Assembly (NCBI GenBank): GCA_021731165.1
Contig: JAKFXY010000017.1
Location: forward strand, 1-49,470
Length of the DNA: 49,470 bases
From: Acidobacteriota bacterium
GTDB taxonomy: Bacteria > Acidobacteriota > Vicinamibacteria > Vicinamibacterales > UBA2999
Direction of reading: 5' to 3'
Below are positions 32,500 to 42,132 of this stretch, one piece after another. How positions within the stretch are numbered: the stretch's first letter is position 1; each line of letters starts with the position of its first letter. Position numbers and translations under genes: made by a program. The notes below the pieces were generated by a model. It saw only the letters and a list, made by a program, of their open reading frames with translations, did no database searches and was not told the DNA's origin.

Positions 32500-33141
32500 T
32501 TGCTGACGGTCAACGAGATCTTCTACTCGGTCCAGGGCGAGTCTACCTATGCGGGCCGGCCGTGCGTATTCGTACGGCTGACCGCCTGCGACCTCCGCTG
32601 TTCCTGGTGCGACACGCCGTATGCGTTTCACGAAGGGCGGAAACGCTCTCTCGATGAGGTACTGGTCGAAGTGGATGCGTTCGGCTGCCCACTGGTCGAG
32701 GTGACCGGAGGCGAGCCGTTGCTCCAGGAGGAGGTCTATTCGCTCATGCAGCGGCTGCTCGAAGGTGGCCGCACGGTGCTGCTTGAAACCGGTGGACATC
32801 GAAGCACCGAGCGCGTGCCTGCGGCAGTCGTCACTGTCCTGGACGTGAAGTGCCCCGGCAGCGGCGAGTCACACCGGAACGACTGGACGAATCTCGTTCG
32901 GCTGCGTCCGCACGATGAGGTCAAGTTCGTGATCGCCGACCGCGTGGACTACGAGTACGCACGTGAGGTCATCGCCCGGCATCGGCTCGCCGACCGCGCG
33001 GCGGCAATTCATCTCTCGCCCGTCCATGCCGGGCTTCCGCCAAAGACGCTCTCAGAGTGGGTGCTTGCTGATCATTTGCCCGTTCGTGTCCAGCTCCAGC
33101 TTCACAAGTTCATCTGGGACGCACACACGCGAGGCGTGTGA
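32500..33141 (+). CDS. queE: 7-carboxy-7-deazaguanine synthase
   Basis: QueE is a radical SAM enzyme that makes the deazaguanine ring for queuosine. The 213-residue protein has I-F-Y-S-V-Q-G-E-S, the radical SAM motif C-D-L-R-C-S-W-C (CxxxCxxC), V-T-G-G-E-P-L-L and a C-terminal Q-L-H-K. TTG start with an AAGGGA-like site. It is followed by queC, the next step. Confidence 0.93.
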   Translation: MLTVNEIFYSVQGESTYAGRPCVFVRLTACDLRCSWCDTPYAFHEGRKRSLDEVLVEVDAFGCPLVEVTGGEPLLQEEVYSLMQRLLEGGRTVLLETGGHRSTERVPAAVVTVLDVKCPGSGESHRNDWTNLVRLRPHDEVKFVIADRVDYEYAREVIARHRLADRAAAIHLSPVHAGLPPKTLSEWVLADHLPVRVQLQLHKFIWDAHTRGV

Positions 33142-33153
33142 AGGACGGCCTCC

Positions 33154-33828
33154 ATGCCTGACGCCGTCGTGCTCCTGAGCGGAGGCCTTGATTCGTACAC
33201 GGCCGCTGCCATGATGCGCGCCAACGGGTTCACGCTGTTCGCGCTCACCGTGCGCTACGGCCAACGGCACGTACGGGAACTCGAGGCAGCCAGGGCGGTT
33301 GCCGCCGCGCTCGCTGTGGCCAGGCACGTCGAGCTGGACGTCGATCTCTCCGTTTTCGGCGGATCGTCGTTGACCACAGAGGAACCGGTTCCGAAGGATA
33401 GGGCGATCATTCCCGACGAGATACCGTCCACGTACGTTCCGGCGCGTAACACCGTGTTCCTCTCACTCGCGCTCGGCTGGGCGGAGGTGCTCGGCGCGCA
33501 CGATATCGTGATCGGCGTGAACGCGCTTGACTATTCGGGCTACCCGGATTGTCGTCCGGAGTTCATCGCCGCCTTTGAACGCCTGGCCTTGCTGGCCACG
33601 GCCGAGGGCGTCCAGGGCTATCGGTTCCGGATTCACGCCCCGCTGCAATCGATGACGAAAGCTGCAATCATTCGTACCGGGTTGTCATTACAGCTCGACT
33701 ATTCCCTCACGCACAGCTGCTACGATCCGGAACCGCACGGCCGGGCGTGCGGGCGTTGCGACAGCTGCACGCTGCGCGCAGCCGGATTCGCGCAGGCCGG
33801 TGTCGCGGATCCCGCGTCGGTCCGATAA
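33154..33828 (+). CDS. queC: 7-cyano-7-deazaguanine synthase
   Basis: QueC converts 7-carboxy-7-deazaguanine to preQ0 with ATP and ammonia. The 224-residue protein has the PP-loop [18 protein letters not shown] and the zinc site near the C-terminus (C-Y-D-P plus C-G-R-C-D-S-C). It follows queE by 12 bp. queA is 21 kb upstream; queD, queF and queG are not in the window. Confidence 0.95.
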   Translation: MPDAVVLLSGGLDSYTAAAMMRANGFTLFALTVRYGQRHVRELEAARAVAAALAVARHVELDVDLSVFGGSSLTTEEPVPKDRAIIPDEIPSTYVPARNTVFLSLALGWAEVLGAHDIVIGVNALDYSGYPDCRPEFIAAFERLALLATAEGVQGYRFRIHAPLQSMTKAAIIRTGLSLQLDYSLTHSCYDPEPHGRACGRCDSCTLRAAGFAQAGVADPASVR

Positions 33829-33872
33829 GGGTATCGAAACAGCCTGTTACCATTCGGCTGGCGCACGTTCCT

Positions 33873-35687
33873 ATGCTCTGGTCCGGTGCACAACCGCTGC
33901 GGCGGCAGCTGTTCCTTGGGATCTTCCTCCTGCTGGTACCGGTGCTGGCGGCCGCGATCTGGTCCGCCTGGTCAACGTTTCGCGAACGAGCAGTCGAGCT
34001 CGGCGATCAGGCGAGCCTTGTGGCCGTCACCTCCTCCGCCTACGTCGAACGCGAGGTGCGCGAGCTCGATCGGGTTGCTGAAGCTGTCGGCAACGACGTC
34101 GCGCTCGAGCGCGACGGCATCGCAACCGAGGACCTGCTCACCCGCATCGCCCTCGGCCGCTCACTGATACGAGGCGTGCGCCTGGTCGGCTCGGACGGTG
34201 CCGAGATCTCACGGGCGCAGCTCGCACGCGACGTCAGCGACTCCGACGTGGCGTGGGCGGCCGACACGATGAGAGCCAACGAGCGTGTGATCGGCTCCAT
34301 TCGTTCCTCTGGTTCTCCTCCTGTCCACTACATCGTCATCGCCTATCCGGTACATGGTGCCGACGGGCAGACGACAGGCGCGCTGGGTTTCTTCATCGAC
34401 CTGGCCGGCATGCGGGAGGCCTTCGGCTCCGTGGCGCTGCCGCAAGGCTCTGTCGTGACGATCACGGATGCCCGTGGTGAGGTTCTTGCCCGAAGCCTCG
34501 ACGGCGAGCGCTTCGTCGGACGCAAGATGGGGGAGCCGATCTGGAGCGGGCCGCCGCTGCCGCCGGAGGAACGCGTGAGCATGGTTGACGGTGTGCGGCG
34601 GATGTACGCGGTTTCACCGCTCGTACGGGTGCCATGGGTCGTGACGGTGGGCTTGCCGATGTCGGTGGCGCTGACGCGATCCCAGTCGCTCTGGGTGCGC
34701 AACCTCGGCATCATGGCCGCCGGTCTTCTGGGCTGGTTCGCGATTGCCGTGATCATGTCGCGGCGGCTCGTGAGATCCCTCTCGCACCTAGCCGGTGACG
34801 CACAGCGCATCGCAAGCGGGGACTTCGCGCCGGTCGAGCCGAAACCGATGCCGACGCGCGAATTCAGGGAGCTCCAAAGCGCGTTTGAGCAGATGCTCCG
34901 CCGCTTCAACGACACGCGCGCTGAACTCGATCGCCACCTGACCGCGGAGCGTCGCGTCCGTCAGGAGCTGGAGTCGCTGGAGCGCCAGGTGATCCGCCAG
35001 GAACGGCTGGCTGCAGTGGGCCAGCTCGTGTCCGGTGTGGCTCACGAGATCAACAATCCACTGCAGGCCATCCTGGGATTCTCCGAGCTCCTCCAGATGC
35101 AGGCCGACGTGCCGGACCCGGTCAAGCACGACCTGAAGCTCATCCAAAAGGAAAGCGCCAGGGCCTGCGGCATCATCCGTAATCTCGCGTTGTTCGCGCA
35201 GCAGCAACCCGGCGAGCCGTCTCCAGTGCGGCTCACCGATGTCATCAACGCCGTGGTCGAATTGCGCCAGCGCAGGCTCGAGTCCGAGGACATCGAGGTG
35301 CGCGTGGAGGACAAGACCAGTCGTGCGGTGTCGGCGGTTCTCACCGAGTTGCAGCAGGTCACACTCAACTTCGTGGTGAACGCCGAACAGTCGATACTGA
35401 GCTCAGGCCGCCTGCCGGGCCGCATCACGATCCGCACACTTGATAGGAACGACCACGTCGTGCTCGAAGTCGAAGACACGGGGCCCGGCATCCCGTCAGG
35501 GAACGAGGCAAAGCTGTTCCAACCGTTCTTCACGACGAAACCGGTGGGACAAGGCACAGGCCTTGGGCTCTCGATCAGCTACGGGATTATCGACTCACTC
35601 GGCGGGCGCATTGGCTATCGCAAGGCCGTGGCCGGCGGCGCGGTTTTCTATTTCGAGCTGCCTGCCGCGCCGGCCGAGCCAGCCTGA
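33873..35687 (+). CDS. Membrane sensor histidine kinase
   Basis: The 604-residue kinase has two membrane segments (about 13-33 and 276-297) around an extracytoplasmic double-Cache-like sensor, a HAMP domain, a HisKA dimerisation domain with the phospho-acceptor H391 (V-A-H-E-I-N-N-P-L) and a HATPase domain (N-box N-F-V-V-N-A-E-Q, D-T-G-P-G-I, G-T-G-L-G-L). The ATG at 33873 starts just before the first helix; the frame is open to 33747. No response regulator is adjacent, so its partner is unknown. Confidence 0.9.
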   Translation: MLWSGAQPLRRQLFLGIFLLLVPVLAAAIWSAWSTFRERAVELGDQASLVAVTSSAYVEREVRELDRVAEAVGNDVALERDGIATEDLLTRIALGRSLIRGVRLVGSDGAEISRAQLARDVSDSDVAWAADTMRANERVIGSIRSSGSPPVHYIVIAYPVHGADGQTTGALGFFIDLAGMREAFGSVALPQGSVVTITDARGEVLARSLDGERFVGRKMGEPIWSGPPLPPEERVSMVDGVRRMYAVSPLVRVPWVVTVGLPMSVALTRSQSLWVRNLGIMAAGLLGWFAIAVIMSRRLVRSLSHLAGDAQRIASGDFAPVEPKPMPTREFRELQSAFEQMLRRFNDTRAELDRHLTAERRVRQELESLERQVIRQERLAAVGQLVSGVAHEINNPLQAILGFSELLQMQADVPDPVKHDLKLIQKESARACGIIRNLALFAQQQPGEPSPVRLTDVINAVVELRQRRLESEDIEVRVEDKTSRAVSAVLTELQQVTLNFVVNAEQSILSSGRLPGRITIRTLDRNDHVVLEVEDTGPGIPSGNEAKLFQPFFTTKPVGQGTGLGLSISYGIIDSLGGRIGYRKAVAGGAVFYFELPAAPAEPA

Positions 35688-35710
35688 ACTTCTCGAGGCG
35701 CGCGGCGTCG

Positions 35711-37294
35711 CTATTGGCTACGACTGAACGACGCCAGGCGGACGGCGATCGCATCAATCGCCGCCGTCGCTTGCGCGCCAGTGCCCTCGAAGTTGTTCAC
35801 CATGATCGCGAACGCAAGCGGCTCGCCGTCACGGGTACGCAGGTAGCCCGCCAGCGACCGGACGTTTGACATCGTTCCCGTCTTGGCCCGGACGTTTCTC
35901 TCGGCTGGCGTGCCCTTCAATCGCCCTTCCAGGGTGCCATCCTGCCCGGCCACCGGCATTCCCGTCATCCACGGCGATGCGCCCATCCCGTCGTAGAACC
36001 TGTGAAGCACGGCAATGAACGCTTCAGCCGACGCCGCATCCCGCCGCGAAAGGCCCGAACCGTCAACAATCTGCAGCGTATCGGTGGGGAGTCCCCACAG
36101 CGCGAGACGCTGCCCGATGGCCTGGAGGGCATCGTCGTTGGTGCGACCGCCGCCGGCGCCCGTGCTGAGGCGAAGCACCGCCTCGCCGTAGAGGTTGATA
36201 CTCTCCTTCAACAATGGCTGCGCGATCTCCGAGAGCGGGCGAGAGTGGTAGGCGTAGAGGACCCGCGCCGACTCTCGATCCGGAGGAGCCGGGAGGTCGT
36301 CCACGTCGAACGCCCCGCCGGCGACTTCGACTCCCGCGCGAATTAGGCTGTCTCGCAGGACGCTGACAAACCAGAACGTCGGGTTTCCGGCTGATACACT
36401 CATCCTTACCGGCGGCGCGTCCACGGGGATGGAGCCCGCGATCGTGAGGGACAGCTCGCCGGGGCGCTGTTCAGGCCAGAGCAATTGCGGTGAGCCCCTT
36501 TCGCCCGTGCGCGCGCGGCTGTTGAGCGGCCGGGTCGCCGCCTGCGGGTCCACGGTGATCGACACGGATCCCCCCGCCGCGATCGTGGGCGCAACGGTGA
36601 CGACCATCCGGTTCTCACCATAGTTGAGCGCACCGAATAGGACGCCCGTGGTGTATCCGAGATCATCCCAGGCCCACATCGCCCCCGGCCGTGGATCGTC
36701 GATCGCGTCGTCGTCGCCGATGATCCGTCCCTGGATCCGGCGAATGCCGGCGGCCTTCACGGCCTCCACCCAGCCGGTGAAGTCATCTCCCGCGCGGCCA
36801 CCTATCGCTGGATCGCCGGATCCAACGACGATGAGGTCTCCCTGGAGAACGCCTTCCACGACCGGCCCCGTCGCGCGGAGCGTGGTTTCAAAGCGGTAGT
36901 CCCAGCCGACCGCGTCCACCGCCGCCGCCAGGCTCACGAGCTTGGCTATCGAAGCGGGGACGAGCAGCGTTCGAGGATTGTGCTCGAACAGGCGATCGCC
37001 GCTCGTCAACGACTGGGCGATGATGCCCCACGTTCCGCGGCCGACTCCTGGCCACCCGAGGACCTCATCGATCGCTTGTTGAAGCTGCTCCTGAACCGAT
37101 TTCGAACGGGGAGGTGGGGGCTGTGGCGGCGTGGCCGCCTCTGGAAGTACGGTGGCGGCCGGCGTGGCCGGCTGCGTCGGGGCTGCAACCGGGGCGACGA
37201 CGGTGGGGATTGGCGCGGCCGCCGGCGGCGCCTTGGCGCAGCCAGACAGGGCAAGCGTCAAAGGGCAAAGGGCGAAGGCGGCGCGCCTGATCAC
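35711..37294 (-). CDS. dacB: D-alanyl-D-alanine carboxypeptidase/endopeptidase, PBP4-type lipoprotein
   Basis: This S13-family enzyme trims or opens peptidoglycan cross-links. The 527-residue protein has a lipoprotein signal (L-A-L-S-G-C), a Pro/Ala-rich linker to about residue 62, the S-I-A-K nucleophile motif, S-I-N as the second motif and K-T-G near the C-terminus. It is lipid-anchored, unlike soluble PBP4. Its start overlaps the DUF4340 gene by 4 bp, so it is the last gene of the ABC cluster. Confidence 0.92.
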   Translation of the reverse strand: MIRRAAFALCPLTLALSGCAKAPPAAAPIPTVVAPVAAPTQPATPAATVLPEAATPPQPPPPRSKSVQEQLQQAIDEVLGWPGVGRGTWGIIAQSLTSGDRLFEHNPRTLLVPASIAKLVSLAAAVDAVGWDYRFETTLRATGPVVEGVLQGDLIVVGSGDPAIGGRAGDDFTGWVEAVKAAGIRRIQGRIIGDDDAIDDPRPGAMWAWDDLGYTTGVLFGALNYGENRMVVTVAPTIAAGGSVSITVDPQAATRPLNSRARTGERGSPQLLWPEQRPGELSLTIAGSIPVDAPPVRMSVSAGNPTFWFVSVLRDSLIRAGVEVAGGAFDVDDLPAPPDRESARVLYAYHSRPLSEIAQPLLKESINLYGEAVLRLSTGAGGGRTNDDALQAIGQRLALWGLPTDTLQIVDGSGLSRRDAASAEAFIAVLHRFYDGMGASPWMTGMPVAGQDGTLEGRLKGTPAERNVRAKTGTMSNVRSLAGYLRTRDGEPLAFAIMVNNFEGTGAQATAAIDAIAVRLASFSRSQ

Positions 37295-38619
37295 CTCAAG
37301 GAGTCTAACGCCTGCATTACGTCACTGAATCCCTGTCCATCGAGTTTCGCCGTGCCCGGCTCGTCCGGCCGGCTGGCGACGACGGCGTTTCCGGCGTTGG
37401 CGAAGGTCACCGACTCGGTGCGATTCTCGTCCGTGTTCTCGCCGAAACTCGCCTGTACCGTGAGCGTGGGCGACCTCAAAGCCGCGCTTGTCCCGGCGTC
37501 GAACGAGACGGCCTTGAGCCCTGAGAGCTTTGTCAGCATGTCCTCGACCTTGGCGGTGTCGAGATCCTTGCCGGCCGCGTCGCGCCAGACGTCCTTGCCG
37601 TCCTTCGAGGTCTTCTCGGCGACGAACGTGTCGGCTCCGCGCTTCAATTCCACCCGCTTCGTGCTGAAGGATCGAAGGTCGAAAAGCTCCTTTCGCCGGA
37701 AGTCCGCGAGGGTCTTCGAGAGGTCAGTCACGATCGTCGGTGCCACCATCATGATGGACGGCCTTGCGGCGTCCTTCGCGTAGGTCTCCGCGTTCTCCGT
37801 TCTCCCGAGGAGGAGCGACGCGCGTGCGCTTCCCATGAGAATCGACGCCGACGCTGACGGCGTGTCGAGCCCGTACTGCCTCAGTTCGGCCGGCGTGGCG
37901 TCCGGCGCCACGAATTTCTGCATCAGTGTCGACGAGAGGCTGGTGACGAGGCCCTCAACGGTTGCGTAGTCCGCGCGCATCGAAGCCGGCTTGACGATCG
38001 ACCAATCGGCTCCCTTCCTGGCGAATTGCAGTGTCGTGCCGCCCTTCGTCAGCTCGAGGCCATCCACCTTCTCGCGGTCGAACTTGAGGATGGTCTTGTC
38101 CCGCAGGTCGAAGGCACTGCGCTTGAAGGTGTCCTCGAGGAACGACGAGACGAGGAATACCCGCTTCTCGTCCGGTCGCTTGGCGTAGACATCACCGCCC
38201 GTGGGGGTCTTGTCGCCGATCTGCAGACGTCCCTGGTTCTTCTGGTCCTTCGTCCGGAACCCGACCTCGACGGCTGGCGGGTTCAAGCCGTACTGCGCCA
38301 GGTCGGTGGGGTTCTCGTCCACCACGCGCTGGACGTCAAGGGTCGCCAGACTGGAGGCCATGTTCGTGAGCTCGGAGCCATCAGCGTCGGCCTCAACCGG
38401 CTGGACGAGCTTCCAGGCGCTGTCGGTCCGCCGTGCCAAGGAAGTGTCGCCGCCAGTGACCTTGATCTCCAGCTCCTCAATCTGTTCGGCGGTGACGTTG
38501 AACGCCTTCGCTTTGCTGTCGGCGCTCGCCTCGGGCTTCTTCATCTCGACAAAATAGATGTAGCCGCCGAGGCCTGCCAGCACGACCACCAGGATGAGTG
38601 GAGTCGCCAGTCCGCGCAC
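37291..38619 (-). CDS. DUF4340 protein of Gld-type ABC cluster
   Basis: The 442-residue protein has one N-terminal membrane anchor (about 5-25) and a repeated DUF4340 domain outside the membrane (for example W-K-L-V-Q-P and W-S-I-V-K-P with L-x-x-Y-G-L-D/N-x-P echoes). DUF4340 proteins regularly accompany GldFG-like ABC systems; the function is unknown. One base separates it from the GldG gene. Confidence 0.9.
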   Translation of the reverse strand: MRGLATPLILVVVLAGLGGYIYFVEMKKPEASADSKAKAFNVTAEQIEELEIKVTGGDTSLARRTDSAWKLVQPVEADADGSELTNMASSLATLDVQRVVDENPTDLAQYGLNPPAVEVGFRTKDQKNQGRLQIGDKTPTGGDVYAKRPDEKRVFLVSSFLEDTFKRSAFDLRDKTILKFDREKVDGLELTKGGTTLQFARKGADWSIVKPASMRADYATVEGLVTSLSSTLMQKFVAPDATPAELRQYGLDTPSASASILMGSARASLLLGRTENAETYAKDAARPSIMMVAPTIVTDLSKTLADFRRKELFDLRSFSTKRVELKRGADTFVAEKTSKDGKDVWRDAAGKDLDTAKVEDMLTKLSGLKAVSFDAGTSAALRSPTLTVQASFGENTDENRTESVTFANAGNAVVASRPDEPGTAKLDGQGFSDVMQALDSLR

Positions 38620-38620
38620 G

Positions 38621-40201
38621 CTACCGCCTCCGCCACCAGGTGAGGATGCCTGCGCCGAAGATGAGCGCCGGCACCACGAGAATCGACGCCAGGAAGACGC
38701 CCTGCTGCTGCCGGGCGGTCATCGTGACCCGTCGATCGTTTGGTTGCGTTGGTCGGATCGCGATCAAATCCTCCTGCTGCGCCAGCCAGTTCACCGCGTT
38801 GGCAAACAGGTTCGGGTTGCCGGCGACCCCGCCATACGCGTTGGTGGGGAAATCGGAATCACCAAAGACGACGATTCGTGTTTCCGGCTTCGGCTCCTCC
38901 TCTGCGCCAGGAGCCGGCGCCGACGCCGGCTGATTCTCCGGGGCTGCGAGTGGAGCGGTCACGGCGACGGCAATGCTGACCGGACCTACCTTGTCTCCCT
39001 TGTCCGGTTCCAACTTCACGCCCGCCGCGCTCTTGAGCGTGTCCAAACTGGCTTCCGCCCAACTGCGCTGGCCCGTTTCAATGAGCTTCTGCGCCACGCG
39101 GCCGAGCGTGGCGCTGTCGGTCGGTTCCACCGAGCGCGCCACCGGGTACACCGTGAGCGTCTCGAAACGGTCGGTGATCGCGTGCTGCGGGTAGCTGGCC
39201 GCCACCGCCAGGCTCGGTTCGTTGGTGGCGCCGCTGACATCAACGATGACATTGCTGCCGAGGCTGACGGACCAGTCCTTCAGCAACGCTTCCAGATTCG
39301 GCAGTGTCTTTCCGGGCTCGAGGAACGGGTCGGCCAGTACCATCAGCTTGCCGGCCTTCATCAAGTAGCGCGTCAGCGCGCCGATTTCTTCCGGCAGTAG
39401 GTCGCTCGTCGGCCCCGCGATGACCACCGCCGTGGCGTTGGCCGGCACGTCCATCTGCTGCGCCAGCACGAGTGTTTCGATCTTGTAGTTGTCGCGCTTC
39501 AATGCGTCCGCGACCGCGCTGTAGCCGTCGCGCTCGGTGCGCGCCGGGTCCTTCTCTCCGTGGCCCTGCACGAAGAAGACCGTCCTCTCCTTGCCCGAGA
39601 GCACCTTGATCAGAGCGTTCGTCAGATCCTGCTCGCTCTCGGAGGTGGCGCGCTCACGGCGCCCCTTGTACTCGACGACGACCGTTCCGTAGTTCTGGAT
39701 CTCGTACTCTTTCGCCACGATCGGCTTCGTATCCGGATCGACGTACTCCGCCGACACGTTCTTCGACTGATACGCGTACGCCTCGAGGCGCGTCCGGAAC
39801 CTCTCCATGTCGGTCTGCCGGTCGAAGGCCACGAACTTCACCGGCTCGGTGAGGTTCTGCAGGATTTTGATCGTCTGCTCCGAGAGGCTGTTCTGCCTGC
39901 CCGCTGTCAGGTCCCAGCGCTTGTTCTCTCGCGTCGAGAGGTAGTTCACGGCGACGAGGATGGCAAGCGCGACGAGAACGCTGACCGTGGCCAGTGCGCC
40001 GTATCGAGCCTGGCGCCGGCGGAAGAACTCGATGATCTCGCGCCACTGGCCCAGCGTGTAAAGGACCACACAGACGAGGCCGGCCCATGCGGCGCCAACG
40101 GCGTACTGATCCCATTCGGGCCGGACGAACCGGACCGCCACCGCGCCGAAGACGAGCGCGGTGCCGAACCAGCCGACGATACTGAGGATTGTCTGCACCA
40201 T
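38621..40201 (-). CDS. GldG-like ABC auxiliary protein
   Basis: The 526-residue protein has N-terminal membrane segments (about residues 5-25, 35-53, 70-88), a large extracytoplasmic ABC_transp_aux domain (R-W-D-L-T, V-Q-G-H-G-E-K-D, then F-G-D-S-D-F) and a C-terminal helix (about 500-520). It resembles GldG/YejM-like auxiliary proteins of gliding-type ABC systems. The three partner genes lie in one operon with it. Gliding itself is not implied. Confidence 0.88.
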   Translation of the reverse strand: MVQTILSIVGWFGTALVFGAVAVRFVRPEWDQYAVGAAWAGLVCVVLYTLGQWREIIEFFRRRQARYGALATVSVLVALAILVAVNYLSTRENKRWDLTAGRQNSLSEQTIKILQNLTEPVKFVAFDRQTDMERFRTRLEAYAYQSKNVSAEYVDPDTKPIVAKEYEIQNYGTVVVEYKGRRERATSESEQDLTNALIKVLSGKERTVFFVQGHGEKDPARTERDGYSAVADALKRDNYKIETLVLAQQMDVPANATAVVIAGPTSDLLPEEIGALTRYLMKAGKLMVLADPFLEPGKTLPNLEALLKDWSVSLGSNVIVDVSGATNEPSLAVAASYPQHAITDRFETLTVYPVARSVEPTDSATLGRVAQKLIETGQRSWAEASLDTLKSAAGVKLEPDKGDKVGPVSIAVAVTAPLAAPENQPASAPAPGAEEEPKPETRIVVFGDSDFPTNAYGGVAGNPNLFANAVNWLAQQEDLIAIRPTQPNDRRVTMTARQQQGVFLASILVVPALIFGAGILTWWRRR

Positions 40202-40244
40202 ATGCGTTTCTATGCTCTATCGCGACGGCGTCTGTGCCCAGGGC

Positions 40245-41015
40245 TCAGCCGCGCCAGCGTTCGCTGTCCACCGATCGCACGGTAAGAAAGAGGCTGAACA
40301 CGATGAAGGACACGTAGTAGACGAGATGCTTGGTGTCGATCACGCCCTTGGTAAAATCGTTGAGGTGCTCGGTGATCGACAAGTAGTTCAGCACCGCCTG
40401 CATCGTCGGCCCGGTGAACGTGGCGATCCAGTTGATCACCCAGAACATCAGGAAGATCGCGAAGGTCACCATCCCCGCCACGATCTGGTTCTTCGTCAGG
40501 CTGGAGACAAACAGCCCCAGGGAGAGGAAACAGCCCCCCATCAACAGCATGCCCAGGTAGCTCGTGGCAACCGGCCGCCACTCGGGATTCCCGAATGCGA
40601 AGAGGAAGCCCATGTGCACCAGCGTGACAGCGAGCATCGTCGCGTAGAGCACAAACGCGCCGAGGAACTTGCCGAGTACGATCTGCACGTCGGTGAGCGG
40701 CGAAGTCAGCAGCAGTTCGATCGTTCCCGAGCGCTTCTCCTCGGAATAGATCCGCATGGTGACGAGCGGGAGCGTGAATAGCAGGATGACGGTCACGTTG
40801 AGGAACAGCGGGCCGATCAGCATGTCGTTGACGCTGACCGCCTCCGGTCCGCCCATCCCCGCGCCCGCCTGCAACGACAGGCGATTGAAGTAGTAGAGCA
40901 GATTGACGAAGAACCAGCCGAACAGGATCGACGAAAAGCCGATGACGATATAGGCGATCGGGGAGGCGAAGTACGCCTTCAGCTCCTTGTGCGCGATGGC
41001 GAGGATGTTACTCAT
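40245..41015 (-). CDS. ABC-2 type permease (GldF-like)
   Basis: The 256-residue protein has six predicted membrane segments and the family features of GldF/ABC-2 permeases (F-F-S-type start I-A-H-K-E-L-K-A-Y-F-A-S-P, M-R-I-Y-S-E-E-K-R-S-G-T-I-E-L-L-L-T-S-P). It overlaps the ATPase gene by 8 bp and precedes gldG by 43 bp. Confidence 0.92.
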   Translation of the reverse strand: MSNILAIAHKELKAYFASPIAYIVIGFSSILFGWFFVNLLYYFNRLSLQAGAGMGGPEAVSVNDMLIGPLFLNVTVILLFTLPLVTMRIYSEEKRSGTIELLLTSPLTDVQIVLGKFLGAFVLYATMLAVTLVHMGFLFAFGNPEWRPVATSYLGMLLMGGCFLSLGLFVSSLTKNQIVAGMVTFAIFLMFWVINWIATFTGPTMQAVLNYLSITEHLNDFTKGVIDTKHLVYYVSFIVFSLFLTVRSVDSERWRG

Positions 41016-41967
41016 GGGCGACCTCTGGCTCCGCCGCGTCCTGGGTTGTCAATTGCAGGAAGACATCCTCGAGGCTCATGCGCATCGGCCGGAGTTCCAG
41101 CAGACCCCAGCCGCGCGTGACGATGGCCGAGGCCAGCTCCCGGCGCACGTCGCGCCCAGGTTCGCTGTCAATCTCGAATCCCGTGACCGAGCCGCGTGTC
41201 TCGGTGACGGCGATCTGTCTCACCCCCGGCACCTGTGAAAGGGCCCCCTGCGCATCCGCGCCGCTGGCATCCACCTGCACGTACATCGTTTCGGATCCGC
41301 GGATCCGCGCTGTGAGATTGTCGGGCGTGTCCACGGCCACGACCTTCCCCTTGTTGATGATGACAACCCGCTGGCAGGTCTGGCTCACCTCCGGCAGGAT
41401 GTGCGTGCTCAGAATGATCGTGTGGCTGCCGGCGAGTTCCTTGATCAGCTCTCGTGTCTGAATAATCTGTTTCGGGTCGAGGCCGGCCGTCGGCTCATCG
41501 AGGACGAGCACGTCCGGGTTGTGCAGGATGGCCTGGGCGAGACCGACTCGCTGGCGATAGCCCTTGGAGAGCTTGCCGCAATGCCGGGTCGCCATGTCGC
41601 TGATCCGGGTCCGCTCCATCACCGAGTCGAGACGCGCCTTCCGATCCGCCCGCGGCACCCCTTTAATCTTCGCTACGAAGGTGAGGTAGTCCCGCACAGT
41701 CATGTCGGGATAGAGCGGCGGCGTTTCCGGAAGGTAGCCGATCCGGCGCTTGGCTTCGATCGGCTGCTCAAAGACGTCGAAGCCGGCCACGATCGCCTTG
41801 CCCCCGGTGGGGGGCATGTAGCCGGTCAACACCCGCATGGTGGTGGTCTTGCCCGCGCCATTGGGGCCGAGGAAACCGAGAATCTCGCCCGGTTCAACCT
41901 TGAAGCTGACGTCGTCAACCGCCGTGAATGGACCGTACCGCTTGGTGAGGTGCTGGACCTCGATCAC
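41008..41967 (-). CDS. ABC transporter ATP-binding protein (GldA-like)
   Basis: The 319-residue ATPase starts at a GTG (V-I-E-V-Q-H-L-T-K-R-Y) with GGAGG upstream; the open frame continues to 43335 but that part is antisense to the P-type ATPase. Walker A G-P-N-G-A-G-K-T-T, Q-loop Y-L-P-E-T-P, signature L-S-K-G-Y-R-Q and Walker B V-L-V-L-D-E-P are present, plus a C-terminal domain after residue 220. First gene of the operon gldA-gldF-gldG-DUF4340-dacB. Confidence 0.93.
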   Translation of the reverse strand: MIEVQHLTKRYGPFTAVDDVSFKVEPGEILGFLGPNGAGKTTTMRVLTGYMPPTGGKAIVAGFDVFEQPIEAKRRIGYLPETPPLYPDMTVRDYLTFVAKIKGVPRADRKARLDSVMERTRISDMATRHCGKLSKGYRQRVGLAQAILHNPDVLVLDEPTAGLDPKQIIQTRELIKELAGSHTIILSTHILPEVSQTCQRVVIINKGKVVAVDTPDNLTARIRGSETMYVQVDASGADAQGALSQVPGVRQIAVTETRGSVTGFEIDSEPGRDVRRELASAIVTRGWGLLELRPMRMSLEDVFLQLTTQDAAEPEVAHE

Positions 41968-42132
41968 AGAAATGCCTCCGTGGTGCTTGTAACCCGTAGA
42001 CGCAGCGCCATTTACGCCACGCCCAGCCGCACATCGTAGCTGATGCCAGCGGAGGTCGGCAAGGCGTATCCCATCCGGAACTTCTGACGCGCACACCGCG
42101 CGGACGGCCGGGAATCCGCGAAGATAGTTGAT

